Of a stretch of DNA of 64,000 nucleotides, positions 46,176 through 56,200 are shown piece by piece; positions within the stretch are counted from its first letter, which is position 1; the number at the start of each line of letters is the position of its first letter. The position numbers and the translations under genes are program-made. Source of the DNA: Termitomyces sp. T153 (taxonomy: Eukaryota > Basidiomycota > Agaricomycetes > Agaricales > Lyophyllaceae); contig JACKQL020000029.1 of the NCBI GenBank assembly GCA_018296165.2, positions 62,001 through 126,000 on the forward strand, read 5' to 3'. Under the pieces are notes generated by a model. The model made no database searches and was not told the DNA's origin. It worked only from the letters and a program-made list of their open reading frames with translations.

Positions 46176-49100
46176 TCAAATAGTGAGTCTTCCCTTATTG
46201 CTGTCATCCAAGCTTGTTGAGGGTTCAGTGTGGATAGCTGGGCTACCTTCCCCCCCCTCATTTTGCTCCCTTGGGCCTCTTAGGACAAAATGTGGTGTCA
46301 TTCTAGCTGCAAACTCTTTTGAGGTTTCTGCCCTTCCAGACTCAGCAGGCTCTGTTACCTTCTGGCGATAAGCCCTCTTTTTCTTAGCCCCTGCTTCGCC
46401 CACTGCTTCTCCTTGAGTCTTTTCAGCCACAGACACGCTCTCGCCCTCCATCCCAACAAGTACAGGCATTGATACCAACTGCTTGTTTATCCCATCATTA
46501 TCTATCACATCAAAGTACGTATATTCGCTCCTGGCTCTAACTGTCCCTGGATGCTCATTAGAGTACAGGCGAGATAATGCATCAGAAAGTATATTTTCTG
46601 CTCCTGGGACGTAAATCACCACAAAGTCAAACTCCGAAATCTTTTCGACCCATCGAGCCTGCCTCCCAGACAAGTTTTTCTGCTCTGCCAGGTGAATCAA
46701 ACCTTTGTGGTCAGTGAACCACCTAAACTGCACTCCCTGTAGGATATCCCGGTGTCGCAGCATTGTCTCAACCCCTGCCAGCATCTCAATCTCGTGTACT
46801 GGATAGTTCTGCTGTGCGGAGTTCAACTTAGCCGAGAAGAATGCTGCAACATCTGCTGTTTTCCAGTCCTCTCCCTGGCTGACAACGCCAGCAATCCTGG
46901 TCACACATCCATCTGTCACCATGTTAATTGGGGGTGACTGCAGCCCATAATTAAGTGGTTTTCTGTGGTGCTCCCTGCATTTAGTAGCTAGATGTTTTAC
47001 GTCTTCAAATGCCCGCTGATGTGAGTATTCCCAGCGAAATGGAACAGTATCTCCTGTCAGTCCATGCAGCACTCCCATGGGCACCCTTACTTGGTCAATA
47101 TCATCCGCTAGGTAACCCGCGGCGCCCAGAAACCCCCTCAGTAAGTCTCGGTTTGTGGGTACTTTCCATCTAACTAATGCATCGACCTTATCAGGGTCCA
47201 TTCTAATTCCCTCATCGTCCACAACACGACCCAGTATCTTCATCTCCCTACACAAAAATTGTAATTTCCGCTCACTGAGGTACAGTCGCTCCCTTTTTAG
47301 GACATCTAGAACTAATTTGACGTGCTTGACATGGTCTTCCAACGTTTCTGAGTACACCACAATATCATCAAGATATACGTCCATAAACTGCCCCAGGTAT
47401 GCAGCAAATAAGTAATTCATCAAAGCCTGGTATGTTGCAGGTGCGTTGCAATCACCTTGTTGGACTACACGACTCACAATATTCCCATCTGGTGTGGTCA
47501 TTGCAGTACGTATAACATGCTCTGGATTGACCCTGATCTGTTCATAAGCATCCTGTCCATCGATTATAGATCGATATTTAGCACGCGCTGCTCGTCTCAG
47601 GATTCCCTCCATGTCTGGCAGGGGGGATGACTTTTTGTAGGTGTTGGCATTTCGTGCCCTCAAATCACTGACATTTCGCAGGCGTGGTTGCCCATTATCC
47701 TGTCCTGGCTTCTTCAAGAACATCATTGGGGAAGCATTTCCCACCGCAGTAACTTCCCAGCGTCCCGACTTTATGTAGGCCGCCCTTTTTTCATTCCACT
47801 GCGGTTTCAATGCCTCTGGGCACCGAGATGGTCGCCAGGGGTATATCTTCTTCTCATCTATTAACGGGATATCATGGTTGATTGCCCTTAATGGCGGTAA
47901 CGGTGTGTCGCCTGCTGACCTACACAAGGGGGCTGCATACTCACGAAGTTCCTTTCTGATTAATTCAAGATTATCCTGATACAGCCCCAGGGCCCGGGAC
48001 GACAGCCGAGCCACCTCTGTACCCTCAACCATTGATACCGCCATTGTACTGCCGATTATTACGCGTGATGGGTTTAGACCAAAGATCACCTTGTGCTGAT
48101 ATATCCAGGGGGTACCCAGTATGACATCGTACCCCTGTAAGTTCATTACATCGAAATACCTTTCCTCCGACACTTGTTGATAAATGAACAGAGCCGTAGC
48201 CCCATAGTTAATCTTAGACCTCGACCCCTGCACTGCCAGTTGCACGGGCACAGGTTCTGATAATTCAATTTTCTTTAGTTTCAGTTGTTCCACGGTGGTG
48301 GTTGAAACAAAATCTCCTAGTGAACCTGAGTCTACCAGCGCGCGCACTGGGTGCCCATTCAGTTTGATAACTATTACCAATGGTTTTGGGATGGCTCGAC
48401 TCACATTCCTTTTTCTAGCGTTATTCCTCTGGATTGCGGGGTAAGTTCCCCGTTCCACTTGCTGGCCATTCAATTCCAACATCGACCAAGTCTCAACCCT
48501 GTGGTTCCTTCTGTCTTTCTGGGAAAGCCTCTCCCTGTAACTGGTTTGTCGTAGCAATTTTTGTAACAATTTCTGGGGTGTCTCAATCACCTCTTCCTTT
48601 TCAGACATTGGCGTCCTCATAATCTTCACTGTGAGCCTGGGAAACCTCCCCGTGCTCCTTTTCAGATCCTTCCCTTCAGAAGCCACGTATATCCTGGCCA
48701 CCCTTAACAAATACCATCTACATATGTCAAACAATGGATTATGCAGATGGTACTCTGCGATATCCGTAACAAAATGAAGCAGTCGATCCAGTATAGCCCA
48801 CCTTCCTGTATCCAGCCTCGTCAGCTCAAACCTCTTCCTGTGGTTTAGGGATAATGTCCACTCATCCTCGAGATACGGTGCTCCCAGCGCAAGGACCCTT
48901 TCGGCATTCCAGGCCCAGGTATCCTTGGATAAGGTCGTTTCATAACAAGACAGTCGTGGTATCAAGATTCCGCTTCGGGCGCTACATTTGGCTGCGTACC
49001 AGCTCCCTGCCGAGAACCCACGCTGGCCCACTACTTCAGCTGGTAATATGAAGTCCTGGTCCCATATCTGGTCCCAGAGACTCAATTTACCTCCCTCGAT

Positions 49101-50072
49101 CTCATCAGCTATGAAACGGCGACCCTTTAACTGTAAGGCATTGGATGGATCACCGCGGTAAAGTTGGAGAGACTCTAGCAGGTATTCTAGCTTACGGGCT
49201 GGAGCGCTCCCCAGTCGGTGGGGTCTGCCCAATTTGGCTTCCGCTTCCCAGAGTAGCTCAACCTTTTTTCCTGGGCTCTTTACTTTAAATCCGTAGGTGT
49301 CCCGCCCGTAGTCCTGTTCGGCTGACAATCCTATCATATTACAGTGATCGTCCTCTGTGTGCGAGCACCTAGTCTCCTCGCAAGCAGCCCTCCCTCCCAT
49401 GTCGGGGTGTATTCGTCGGGTTGTCTGGCCACTGTCTTTGTCGCCAGTCTCATCCGGTCCCGTACCAGTGATTTCGTGACCTGCAGGTTCGTCTGCATAT
49501 CCAGGGGCAATCATGCCCACGTAGACTCCGGCCGTAGTCTCCCCAAGGGCTTCCTCTCGTAGCCTCTCCGTTCCCTGCAGGTCAACCTTTACACTGTAGG
49601 ATTTCAACCCCGGGGGCTTACCCGGGTTGGGCGATGATGCTGACTTCCCCTGGAGGCAGTTGCGGGACATGTGGCCTGTGTTGCCACATTTAAAACACTT
49701 ATCTTGCGCGCGGTATTCCGCTTCTTCTTCTTTAGACAGTCGTTTCCTCTCCCCCATTTTCCTGAATCTAGGTACCTCTGACTTAGGCTTCCTATGGTCA
49801 GAGGGGCGTGATGTCCCTCCTTTACCAGAGTAAGCTGGTAGCGTGTTGGTCTTCTTTCCATATTCTGTTGGAGACCTGCTACGCCGATTCCCGCTCGAGT
49901 ATTCTGACTGCCTCTTGGCATACTGAGATTTGTTTTGTCTTTCAGATCGTCCCCGTCGGTGGCCATGGTGGGACGCAGGCCCGTCTCCAAATTCTAGATC
50001 GATGGACTCCGCCATCTCAATGAACTCGGCCTTGGCCACCACCTTCTTCCATTTGGATGTTTCGGGGTTCAT
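46176..50072 (-). CDS. Gypsy pol: NC zinc knuckle, protease, RT, RNase H (1,298 aa)
   Basis: Starts at an ATG overlapping the gag stop (ATGA). Residues 126-139 are a CCHC knuckle (CFKCGNTGHMSRNC). About 300 residues follow that I do not recognise (LWEAEAKLGRPHRLGSAPAR, then LQLKGRRFIADEIEGGKLSL). The protease has ALVDSGSLGDFVS near 580 and YDVILGTPWIYQH. Reverse transcriptase has YLDDIVVYSE near 899. RNase H has MVTDGCVTR, HEIEMLAG, FTDHKGL near 1119 and LSDALSRL. All main catalytic residues appear intact. The ORF ends at TGA (46176-46178) and the frame continues into integrase. These enzymes process the polyprotein and copy the RNA genome into DNA. Confidence 0.92.
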   Translation of the reverse strand: MNPETSKWKKVVAKAEFIEMAESIDLEFGDGPASHHGHRRGRSERQNKSQYAKRQSEYSSGNRRSRSPTEYGKKTNTLPAYSGKGGTSRPSDHRKPKSEVPRFRKMGERKRLSKEEEAEYRAQDKCFKCGNTGHMSRNCLQGKSASSPNPGKPPGLKSYSVKVDLQGTERLREEALGETTAGVYVGMIAPGYADEPAGHEITGTGPDETGDKDSGQTTRRIHPDMGGRAACEETRCSHTEDDHCNMIGLSAEQDYGRDTYGFKVKSPGKKVELLWEAEAKLGRPHRLGSAPARKLEYLLESLQLYRGDPSNALQLKGRRFIADEIEGGKLSLWDQIWDQDFILPAEVVGQRGFSAGSWYAAKCSARSGILIPRLSCYETTLSKDTWAWNAERVLALGAPYLEDEWTLSLNHRKRFELTRLDTGRWAILDRLLHFVTDIAEYHLHNPLFDICRWYLLRVARIYVASEGKDLKRSTGRFPRLTVKIMRTPMSEKEEVIETPQKLLQKLLRQTSYRERLSQKDRRNHRVETWSMLELNGQQVERGTYPAIQRNNARKRNVSRAIPKPLVIVIKLNGHPVRALVDSGSLGDFVSTTTVEQLKLKKIELSEPVPVQLAVQGSRSKINYGATALFIYQQVSEERYFDVMNLQGYDVILGTPWIYQHKVIFGLNPSRVIIGSTMAVSMVEGTEVARLSSRALGLYQDNLELIRKELREYAAPLCRSAGDTPLPPLRAINHDIPLIDEKKIYPWRPSRCPEALKPQWNEKRAAYIKSGRWEVTAVGNASPMMFLKKPGQDNGQPRLRNVSDLRARNANTYKKSSPLPDMEGILRRAARAKYRSIIDGQDAYEQIRVNPEHVIRTAMTTPDGNIVSRVVQQGDCNAPATYQALMNYLFAAYLGQFMDVYLDDIVVYSETLEDHVKHVKLVLDVLKRERLYLSERKLQFLCREMKILGRVVDDEGIRMDPDKVDALVRWKVPTNRDLLRGFLGAAGYLADDIDQVRVPMGVLHGLTGDTVPFRWEYSHQRAFEDVKHLATKCREHHRKPLNYGLQSPPINMVTDGCVTRIAGVVSQGEDWKTADVAAFFSAKLNSAQQNYPVHEIEMLAGVETMLRHRDILQGVQFRWFTDHKGLIHLAEQKNLSGRQARWVEKISEFDFVVIYVPGAENILSDALSRLYSNEHPGTVRARSEYTYFDVIDNDGINKQLVSMPVLVGMEGESVSVAEKTQGEAVGEAGAKKKRAYRQKVTEPAESGRAETSKEFAARMTPHFVLRGPREQNEGGEGSPAIHTEPSTSLDDSNKGRLTI

Positions 50073-51871
50073 TCCTGAGCGGACAGCTCTCTCTGGATGG
50101 AAGTCCGAAACCCGTTGAACAACTTCACTACTTTTTCCTTTCGATTTGTGGACCCCACGATAGTGAACAGTTCCTGAAGTTCTCCGACATAGTCACGCAC
50201 TGTTAACTTTCCTTGTCGTAAGTGCTGTAACTTGTTTCGCTGTTTGTTGCGATAGTTAATCGGAAAACAATCGTTAAACAGCTCTTTGAAGAACCTTTCC
50301 AATGACCATTCTTCTGGGGCGCGTGACACCTCTTGAGAGTAAAAGGTCACAGCACGAGAAGTAAGGAACTCCGAAACCACAAGTACCTGACGCTCCTTCT
50401 GTACTAATCCGTATTTTACATAGGAAGTGCAATGAGTCATGAACTGGAGAAACGCCTGTAGATCTGGGGCGCCCCCGTATTTCGCTGGAGGCGTTGGCTT
50501 TATCAAGGATTTAGGGACCTTCTTGTCCCTTTTCATTTTAGGCTTACTCTTTCTCGATGCTTTTTCTTTCCTTTTCTTTCGGGGTTTGTCACTATCAGAC
50601 GATTCACTGGGCGACGAGTCGTCCTCACTATTTTCGGATGATGGGTCAGTTCCTTCACTCTCATCTCTGCTATATCCGCTTGATGATTCCGACGAGCTAT
50701 CAGAGGTATCCGAATCTGAGGGTTCAGATTCGTCTCTTGCCCTCATTCGGTCGAAGGCGCGCCCTAGGGCGCTATCTCTGGTTACCTGGCTGTATGGTTT
50801 GAGTTTTTGGGAAGATGGTTTGCTTGTCTCCCCCCTATTCGCTCCTCTAGCTCGGTGGGTTACCCTGTTAATCATCTCTTGTAGTTCGTCTGAGAGGGGT
50901 TCGGAACCCACTCGCTTATTTCGTTTCTTATTCTTCTCGCTCTTCCTTAGAGCGAGCTGCAGCTCTCGGATGTCTTTTTCTAACATTTTCTTTTGTCTGA
51001 TCCGTTCCCGGAGCTCTTCTCGAGTCATGCCATCCCAATCCCTCTCCGCTGGCTCCTCATTTTCATAGGCTTGCGCCAGGCTCTCTTCAGTATCCGGGAC
51101 CGGCGGAGCTGGATTGTTTTGTTGGTTCGCACAATCCTCGAGTAATTGTTCCTGTATGTCTGGCTCTAATTCATCCTCTGACAGATTGGCCTCCCCCCAG
51201 TTGCGGGGATCCGGGCCTTTCCCCTTGTTTCGCGACGTTCCAAGGGCATCATTTTCCATTATGATCGAACCAAACTGAACATTTCTGATTCGCGTCTCCA
51301 CCAGATCACGCTGTTCCTCAGTCATGTTAATCCTGGCCTGCTCTATGGTCGTTGACTGTTCCTGTGACAGTCCCATATAACTAACCTCGTTCTGGTTGGT
51401 GCTTTCGTTCCTCGCCCGTCGACGAGATTCCTCAGTAATTACTTTTTCATTTTCCAGGTGATTTTCATTGTCTACCCGCGGGGTTGCATATACGTTTGTA
51501 GTGGAATCTTCCTCATTCTCGCTACTGTTTTGGTTAATGTCTACTTCCATTCCCTGTGCCTCCGGCAATCTGTCAGGCTCCTTATCTGAGTCTACATCTG
51601 TAAGAGGGGACTCTGCCGAAGCAGAGTCACTCTCGTCCGCCGGAGCTGAGAACGAAGCTTTTGCCGCCGGAGCGGTCGTTTTTTCTGATGTCTCCGAACT
51701 CTGAGTCAAACCACGACGGGGCCCCGCCGAGTTTGGTGAGTCGAGCATATGAGGTGGGGCAGCACGCAGGTTGTTGCCCCCCGAGTCTTCCGTCTTCAGA
51801 ACCCTTCCCGCGCTAGGCATGGGATTGGGTCGGATACGGAGGTTATATCTAGAAGAATTGTAAGCTGACAT
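50069..51871 (-). CDS. Gypsy gag, capsid-type protein (600 aa)
   Basis: The N-terminal two thirds is disordered: acidic and Ser-rich with long Asp/Ser/Glu runs (about 370-440) and a basic patch (KPRKKRKEKASRKSKPKMKR). From about residue 470 a capsid-like helical region begins: KYGGAPDLQAFLQFMTHC, then VSEFLTSRAVTFYSQEV, and KLTVRDYVGELQELF. It lacks the zinc knuckle, which lies instead in the next ORF. The stop TGA overlaps the downstream ATG by one base pair set (ATGA). It forms the virus-like particle shell. Confidence 0.9.
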   Translation of the reverse strand: MSAYNSSRYNLRIRPNPMPSAGRVLKTEDSGGNNLRAAPPHMLDSPNSAGPRRGLTQSSETSEKTTAPAAKASFSAPADESDSASAESPLTDVDSDKEPDRLPEAQGMEVDINQNSSENEEDSTTNVYATPRVDNENHLENEKVITEESRRRARNESTNQNEVSYMGLSQEQSTTIEQARINMTEEQRDLVETRIRNVQFGSIIMENDALGTSRNKGKGPDPRNWGEANLSEDELEPDIQEQLLEDCANQQNNPAPPVPDTEESLAQAYENEEPAERDWDGMTREELRERIRQKKMLEKDIRELQLALRKSEKNKKRNKRVGSEPLSDELQEMINRVTHRARGANRGETSKPSSQKLKPYSQVTRDSALGRAFDRMRARDESEPSDSDTSDSSSESSSGYSRDESEGTDPSSENSEDDSSPSESSDSDKPRKKRKEKASRKSKPKMKRDKKVPKSLIKPTPPAKYGGAPDLQAFLQFMTHCTSYVKYGLVQKERQVLVVSEFLTSRAVTFYSQEVSRAPEEWSLERFFKELFNDCFPINYRNKQRNKLQHLRQGKLTVRDYVGELQELFTIVGSTNRKEKVVKLFNGFRTSIQRELSAQE

Positions 51872-51986
51872 AGTACAGTTTTCGACTCACTTTGGGACGT
51901 TCGCGGTTGATCAGACCGAGTAGAATCCACTATACGGGAGTCGTAGAAGTTACTATAAAAGATAGGACTTGTAGAAGTTCAAAATA
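51872..51986 (-). other. Leader between 5' LTR and gag
   Basis: 115 bp containing the expected primer-binding region just inside the 5' LTR (minus strand TATTTTGAACTTCTACAAG). I could not match it to a particular tRNA 3' end. Confidence 0.4.
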
Positions 51987-52211
51987 TGTAACGGTAGTCC
52001 ACCAGATATGGCAGAGTACGGTCACAAGGTCTTAGTCTCGCGGTGTGGAACTGGTGTAAGTCCTACGATTGCAAAACTATCTACCACATCGATTCCGATG
52101 CCCTTTTATACTACGGAAGATGTCGGAATAGATGCAGTAAAATTTACTGAATAGAGAGGTTAATAATAGATAGTAAGTCAGAGATAGTGACGTAGTCACG
52201 ATACCGCTACA
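51987..52211 (-). repeat. 5' LTR of the Gypsy element
   Basis: 225 bp, TG...CA on either strand. A TATAAAAGGG box on the minus strand at 52110-52101 is the likely promoter of the element. All four sites that differ from the 3' LTR are CG here. Confidence 0.95.
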
Positions 52212-52216
52212 GCTTA

Positions 52217-53211
52217 CTAAGCAAGTAGGTCGTCAGACGTTAAAAAAAATTCAACCCAATATATCTTTTTTTATTTTTGAAGAACCCTTGATTGGGGGCA
52301 ACAACTTCGAAAGGGGCAAGTTCTAGGTAATGCACTGCAGTTGTCGAGGTTAACAGTTCTATAGCACTCGTAATCAATATTTAGCCCAGATAGTGCTTCA
52401 CTAACAACTTTTGAGCCATATCTCAGACTCCCGACTGCACATTGGGTATGTCCAGTACAGGCAAAATATGATCCCCCATATTGCTGAAGCATCAAACAAA
52501 GTAACACAATAGCTCAAGAGAAGTGGCTCACCAGAGACAGTTAGTTGACCAGATCTTTTTACTTGATCCACAAACTCAGCCTCCCAATGAAGTGATACTC
52601 ATAATTTCATATTCAATCTCGACCTCTGAGCTGTGGGGCAGTCCATGCCGATGTTAAGATGACAGCGCAGGACGGAGGCAGGAACGTACTTTGTCGATGG
52701 AGATATACGCACGATGCAGCTACCCATTCAACTCGAAGGTAGCTTTTGTGCCTCCAGCTTCGCTTTTCTTCTCCCTCCCATCATCAAACCGACATAGTCT
52801 GCTCCTCCCAAAAGTCCCTCACCCGAGGAGCCAGTGTTGTTTTTTGCAGTCTTCCCTCTCAAGTTAGCTTTCTTTTTTGCTACTTGTACTTGTGCTTGAG
52901 GTGTGCAGGCAGATAGAGCAGGCGCTATAGATCCGCCGGAAGACTTTGTTTTTTTCTACAGAAAATTCAGCAGTCGAGTCTTGCACTCAAAATTGGCCTT
53001 ACTACACGTTTATGGAGTTTGGCACTCTTTCCCATAGCGTCCACTGTGAGCGCTTGCTTTGGATTGCGGTCAAGGGACAATAGTTACGTAATATATTCCA
53101 CGTGGTCGTTGTTACACCTGTTCTGAGTTCCTCTTAATCACCCTTTCTGGACACCAATTACTCTGGAGCTCGTCTTTTTTTGCAACGACCCCGGCAGAAC
53201 ATTGGTCGTCA
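52217..53211. other. Intergenic, upstream of the TPR/Mlp1 gene
   Basis: 995 bp between the Gypsy target site and the nucleoporin start, with normal CG content. The proximal part has pyrimidine-rich stretches (TTTTTTTGC, CTTTCTTTTTTGC) typical of basidiomycete promoters. A small cysteine-rich minus-strand frame is listed separately. Confidence 0.5.
52271..52507 (-). CDS. Small cysteine-rich ORF, 78 aa (uncertain)
   Basis: A minus-strand frame with eight Cys: one near the N-terminus, then FACTGHTQCAVGS, then single Cys after 24, 8 and 6 residues, and a CC pair near the end. The spacing recalls class I hydrophobins, but the two required CC doublets are not at the right places. No full signal peptide is visible (LLCLMLQQ only). 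It could be a spurious frame or an eroded hydrophobin fragment. No function is assigned. Confidence 0.2.
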   Translation of the reverse strand: MLLCLMLQQYGGSYFACTGHTQCAVGSLRYGSKVVSEALSGLNIDYECYRTVNLDNCSALPRTCPFRSCCPQSRVLQK

Positions 53212-56200
53212 ATGCCTCAAACTCGCAGGCAGGCCCACGAGGCCGAAAATGCCGATGGAGCGCGCTCTCATCTTGACGAACTTTCTCTTAGTCTTCCGGA
53301 GGATATAGACTCGGAAGCTCTTTCAGAACTCCTTCCGGACACCAACATCACTTCACCCACTTCAGACACGATCATTTCCATTTATCGACTTCTTCTTGCG
53401 CAAGCCTTGGAGGGTCGTTCAATCGCGCTGGAGCTCGATGAGGCACGAGCAGAAATCGACAAGAAAGAAGTCGAGTTGGATCAAGCCTTACAAGACAAGG
53501 AGACTGCGTCTAGAGATCTTGAAGAGACTTTGGAGAGTGTCCAAAATGAATTGAACCAAGTCAAGCAGGAACGGGAACAACTAGGTAGCGTAAAGTGCCT
53601 TTGAGGTTCTTTGTAGCGTGCTGACTCTTCTCCAAAGCCGTATCCCAGACTAGTCTCCAAGTGCAGATCCACAATCTTTTGAGCTCCCAAAATGCCTCTC
53701 TTTCTGAGGTTGACAATCTGAAGCGTCGCATAGAAGATACAGAAAGGGAGAAGCGTGACCTTGTCGGCGTCATTGGCAGACTCAAGCAGGATGGGACTCA
53801 ACAAGATGGTAGCTGCCACTATATTTCTTTTTTTATTTCAATTATTCATTATGGTTCTTAGAGGAAATACAGACTCTCCGCGTGAACCTCAAAGAAGCTC
53901 GTCAAGAACATTTGACGCTCGAGTCGCAAGTCCGGGAACTACGCTCAGGAGAAACTGCTACCAATGTTCAAATCCCTTTGTCTTCTTCGTTCGCCTAAGC
54001 TAACGTCCTATTGCAGTACAAGATTGAATCTCTTTCTCAACAACTTCAATTGGCGCAAGCGGAAGCCGAAAGGACTAACAATGAACTCACCGTTAAATCC
54101 GAAGACTTTTCCAAATACCGGCGCGAGAAACACGCTGAGCTGGCTAATGTGCAAGCATCACTCGATGCGCTCACTGAAACTCATGCTGCTGCCCAATCTT
54201 CCCTGAAATCACTACAGTCGAGTCATACAGCACAAAACCATCAACTGACGCAAGCTCTGTCCCGAGTACAGAGTTTACAGGGCCAATTAGCGGACCAGGA
54301 AGCAACATATTCCAGTGAAGCGAATAGCTTGAGGAGGTTAGTGACTATGTTGGAGGACAGGGAGAAGCAGAATAAGGAGATGCTCGAAGGGTTGGAGAGG
54401 GAGTGGGATGAACACAGGGACAAGTCCGCTCGGAAAGAGACAGTTTTGAGGGAGGAAATAGAGCGTGAAAGGAAAGCACGTGAGGTTGCGGAGAAGAAGG
54501 CAGAGCAATTGGAGGGCGTACTTGACAGGATGGAACGCGGCGAATTACCGATCCCTATGCGTGGAACACCTGGCACGCCCTTCAGAACACCCAGTTCTTC
54601 GAACCTCGTCGACGGTAACATTATAAGTCTTAGCCCTACCGTTGCAATGGCAAGCAAGACACAAAGAAAGGGGAAGGGCTTCACGGAAGTATATGCGGAC
54701 TATGTGCGTTTGCAGGAAGAGTACGCAGCAAAGTGTGCCGAATATGATTACATGGATCGCACACTGTCATCTGTCCTTGGCCAGATCGAGGAAAGAGTAC
54801 GTTCAAGCAGTCTTTCATCACTGACTTTTCCTTATACTCTTTCATAGGCCCCTATCCTTTCACAGCAACGAGCTGAATATGAGCGGCTGAAGTCGGAAGC
54901 GGCGCAACTAGCTTCGCAATTAGCTCAAGCTATCAACGATCGTGACGTGCAGACAAATCTTGCTTCCGACAACACACAGAAGCTCCAGAAATCGATTCGC
55001 GAAAACGAACTTCTTCAAAAGCAGCTTGACGATCTTGGCCGGCAGGTGCAAGGCTTACTGCGTGAAGTGAGTCGAAGGGACGACCCCACCATACCTTCCG
55101 ACGAAGATCTCGACACCATGGGTATCACACCTGCTGAGGACACTGAGGCTGTCATCTCCAACCATCTCGTGCTGTTCAGGTCTGTTGGAGGTTTACAGGA
55201 GCAGAACCAGAAACTGTTGAAGATTGTTCGGGAGATGGGTCGTAAGATGGAAGCTGAAGAACGAGATTACCGGGAAGCCATGGAGCAGGAGCAGGCAGAG
55301 GCGATCAAGGAGGCACATGCAGCCATCCAGGATATGGCGACACAACTAGATATGCAAAAGAAAAGCAGCGACAACCTCATCAAAGCCTATGTCAAGGAGC
55401 GTGATGCTCTCCGGGATATGCTCGCCAGAGAGAAGGCTGGTAGTACTGCTGCCGTTAATGGCGCTTTAGAGCAGCAGAATATTACCACAGGATCTGAAGA
55501 CGTTGTGCAAGAGTTAGCGGATACTCAAAGTCAATTTGAGGCCTATCGTTTGGAAATGGGCATCGACACCAGCAATCTCCAGAAAGCACTTGTCGCGTCC
55601 CAGAAAGAGGCCAGCGGTCTTGCGGTTTCATTGGCTAAGGCTAATGCACAACTGGAATACCTTGCAGGTACTTTGCGAGTTACTCTCCATTATTTGATCG
55701 CTCACTTTCATCAAAGAGCGTCATCGTACGGATCAGGATCAACTCTCCAGACATGACCGGGATCTTGCTGCACTCAGCAAACGCTATCAAGATGCGTATG
55801 ATCGTTTCACCCGCGCCGAAATCGAATCCAATCGGGCCACAGAGGAGCTCCAGGTGGCTACTGGTCGCGTCGAACAGTTGCGCAATGATTGCGCAAACCT
55901 CAAGGCGGAGAAGAAGATTTGGGAGGTAATTCCCCATTATCAACGTCCTTAAGCGCGTCTCTTACCTTTCCGTAGAGTATACAAATTCGTCTTGTTGAGG
56001 AGAACAAGACATTAGCGTTGGAACGTTCAAAACTCTCTGACTTGATGTCTAACGTTCAGAGGATGCATAATGATCTTGAACGTTCGGGTGAGAATGATCG
56101 TCGCAGGCTTGAAAATCAATTGCAAGGGTTAGAAAGCCAAACGTTCGTATAACCTCCCTCTGCTCGGTTTCAGTTCATTTGATTTTGCTCAGTTCGGACT

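Larger units (their letters stand above)
43057..52211 (-). mobile_element. Full-length Ty3/Gypsy chromovirus-type retrotransposon
   Basis: Two 225-bp LTRs in the same orientation (43057-43281 and 51987-52211), each TGTAACGG...CGCTACA, flanked by a 5-bp target duplication GCTTA (43052-43056 and 52212-52216). Transcription is on the minus strand, so 51987-52211 is the 5' LTR. Order is gag, CCHC, protease, RT, RNase H, integrase, chromodomain-like, C-terminal extension. Only a few nonsense changes interrupt it. Four LTR differences in 225 bp indicate a recent insertion. Confidence 0.95.

Noticed and set aside
50439..51068. 209-aa plus-strand frame
   Set aside because: It is the antisense of the Ser/Asp-rich and basic part of gag; its Ser/Leu bias is a by-product.
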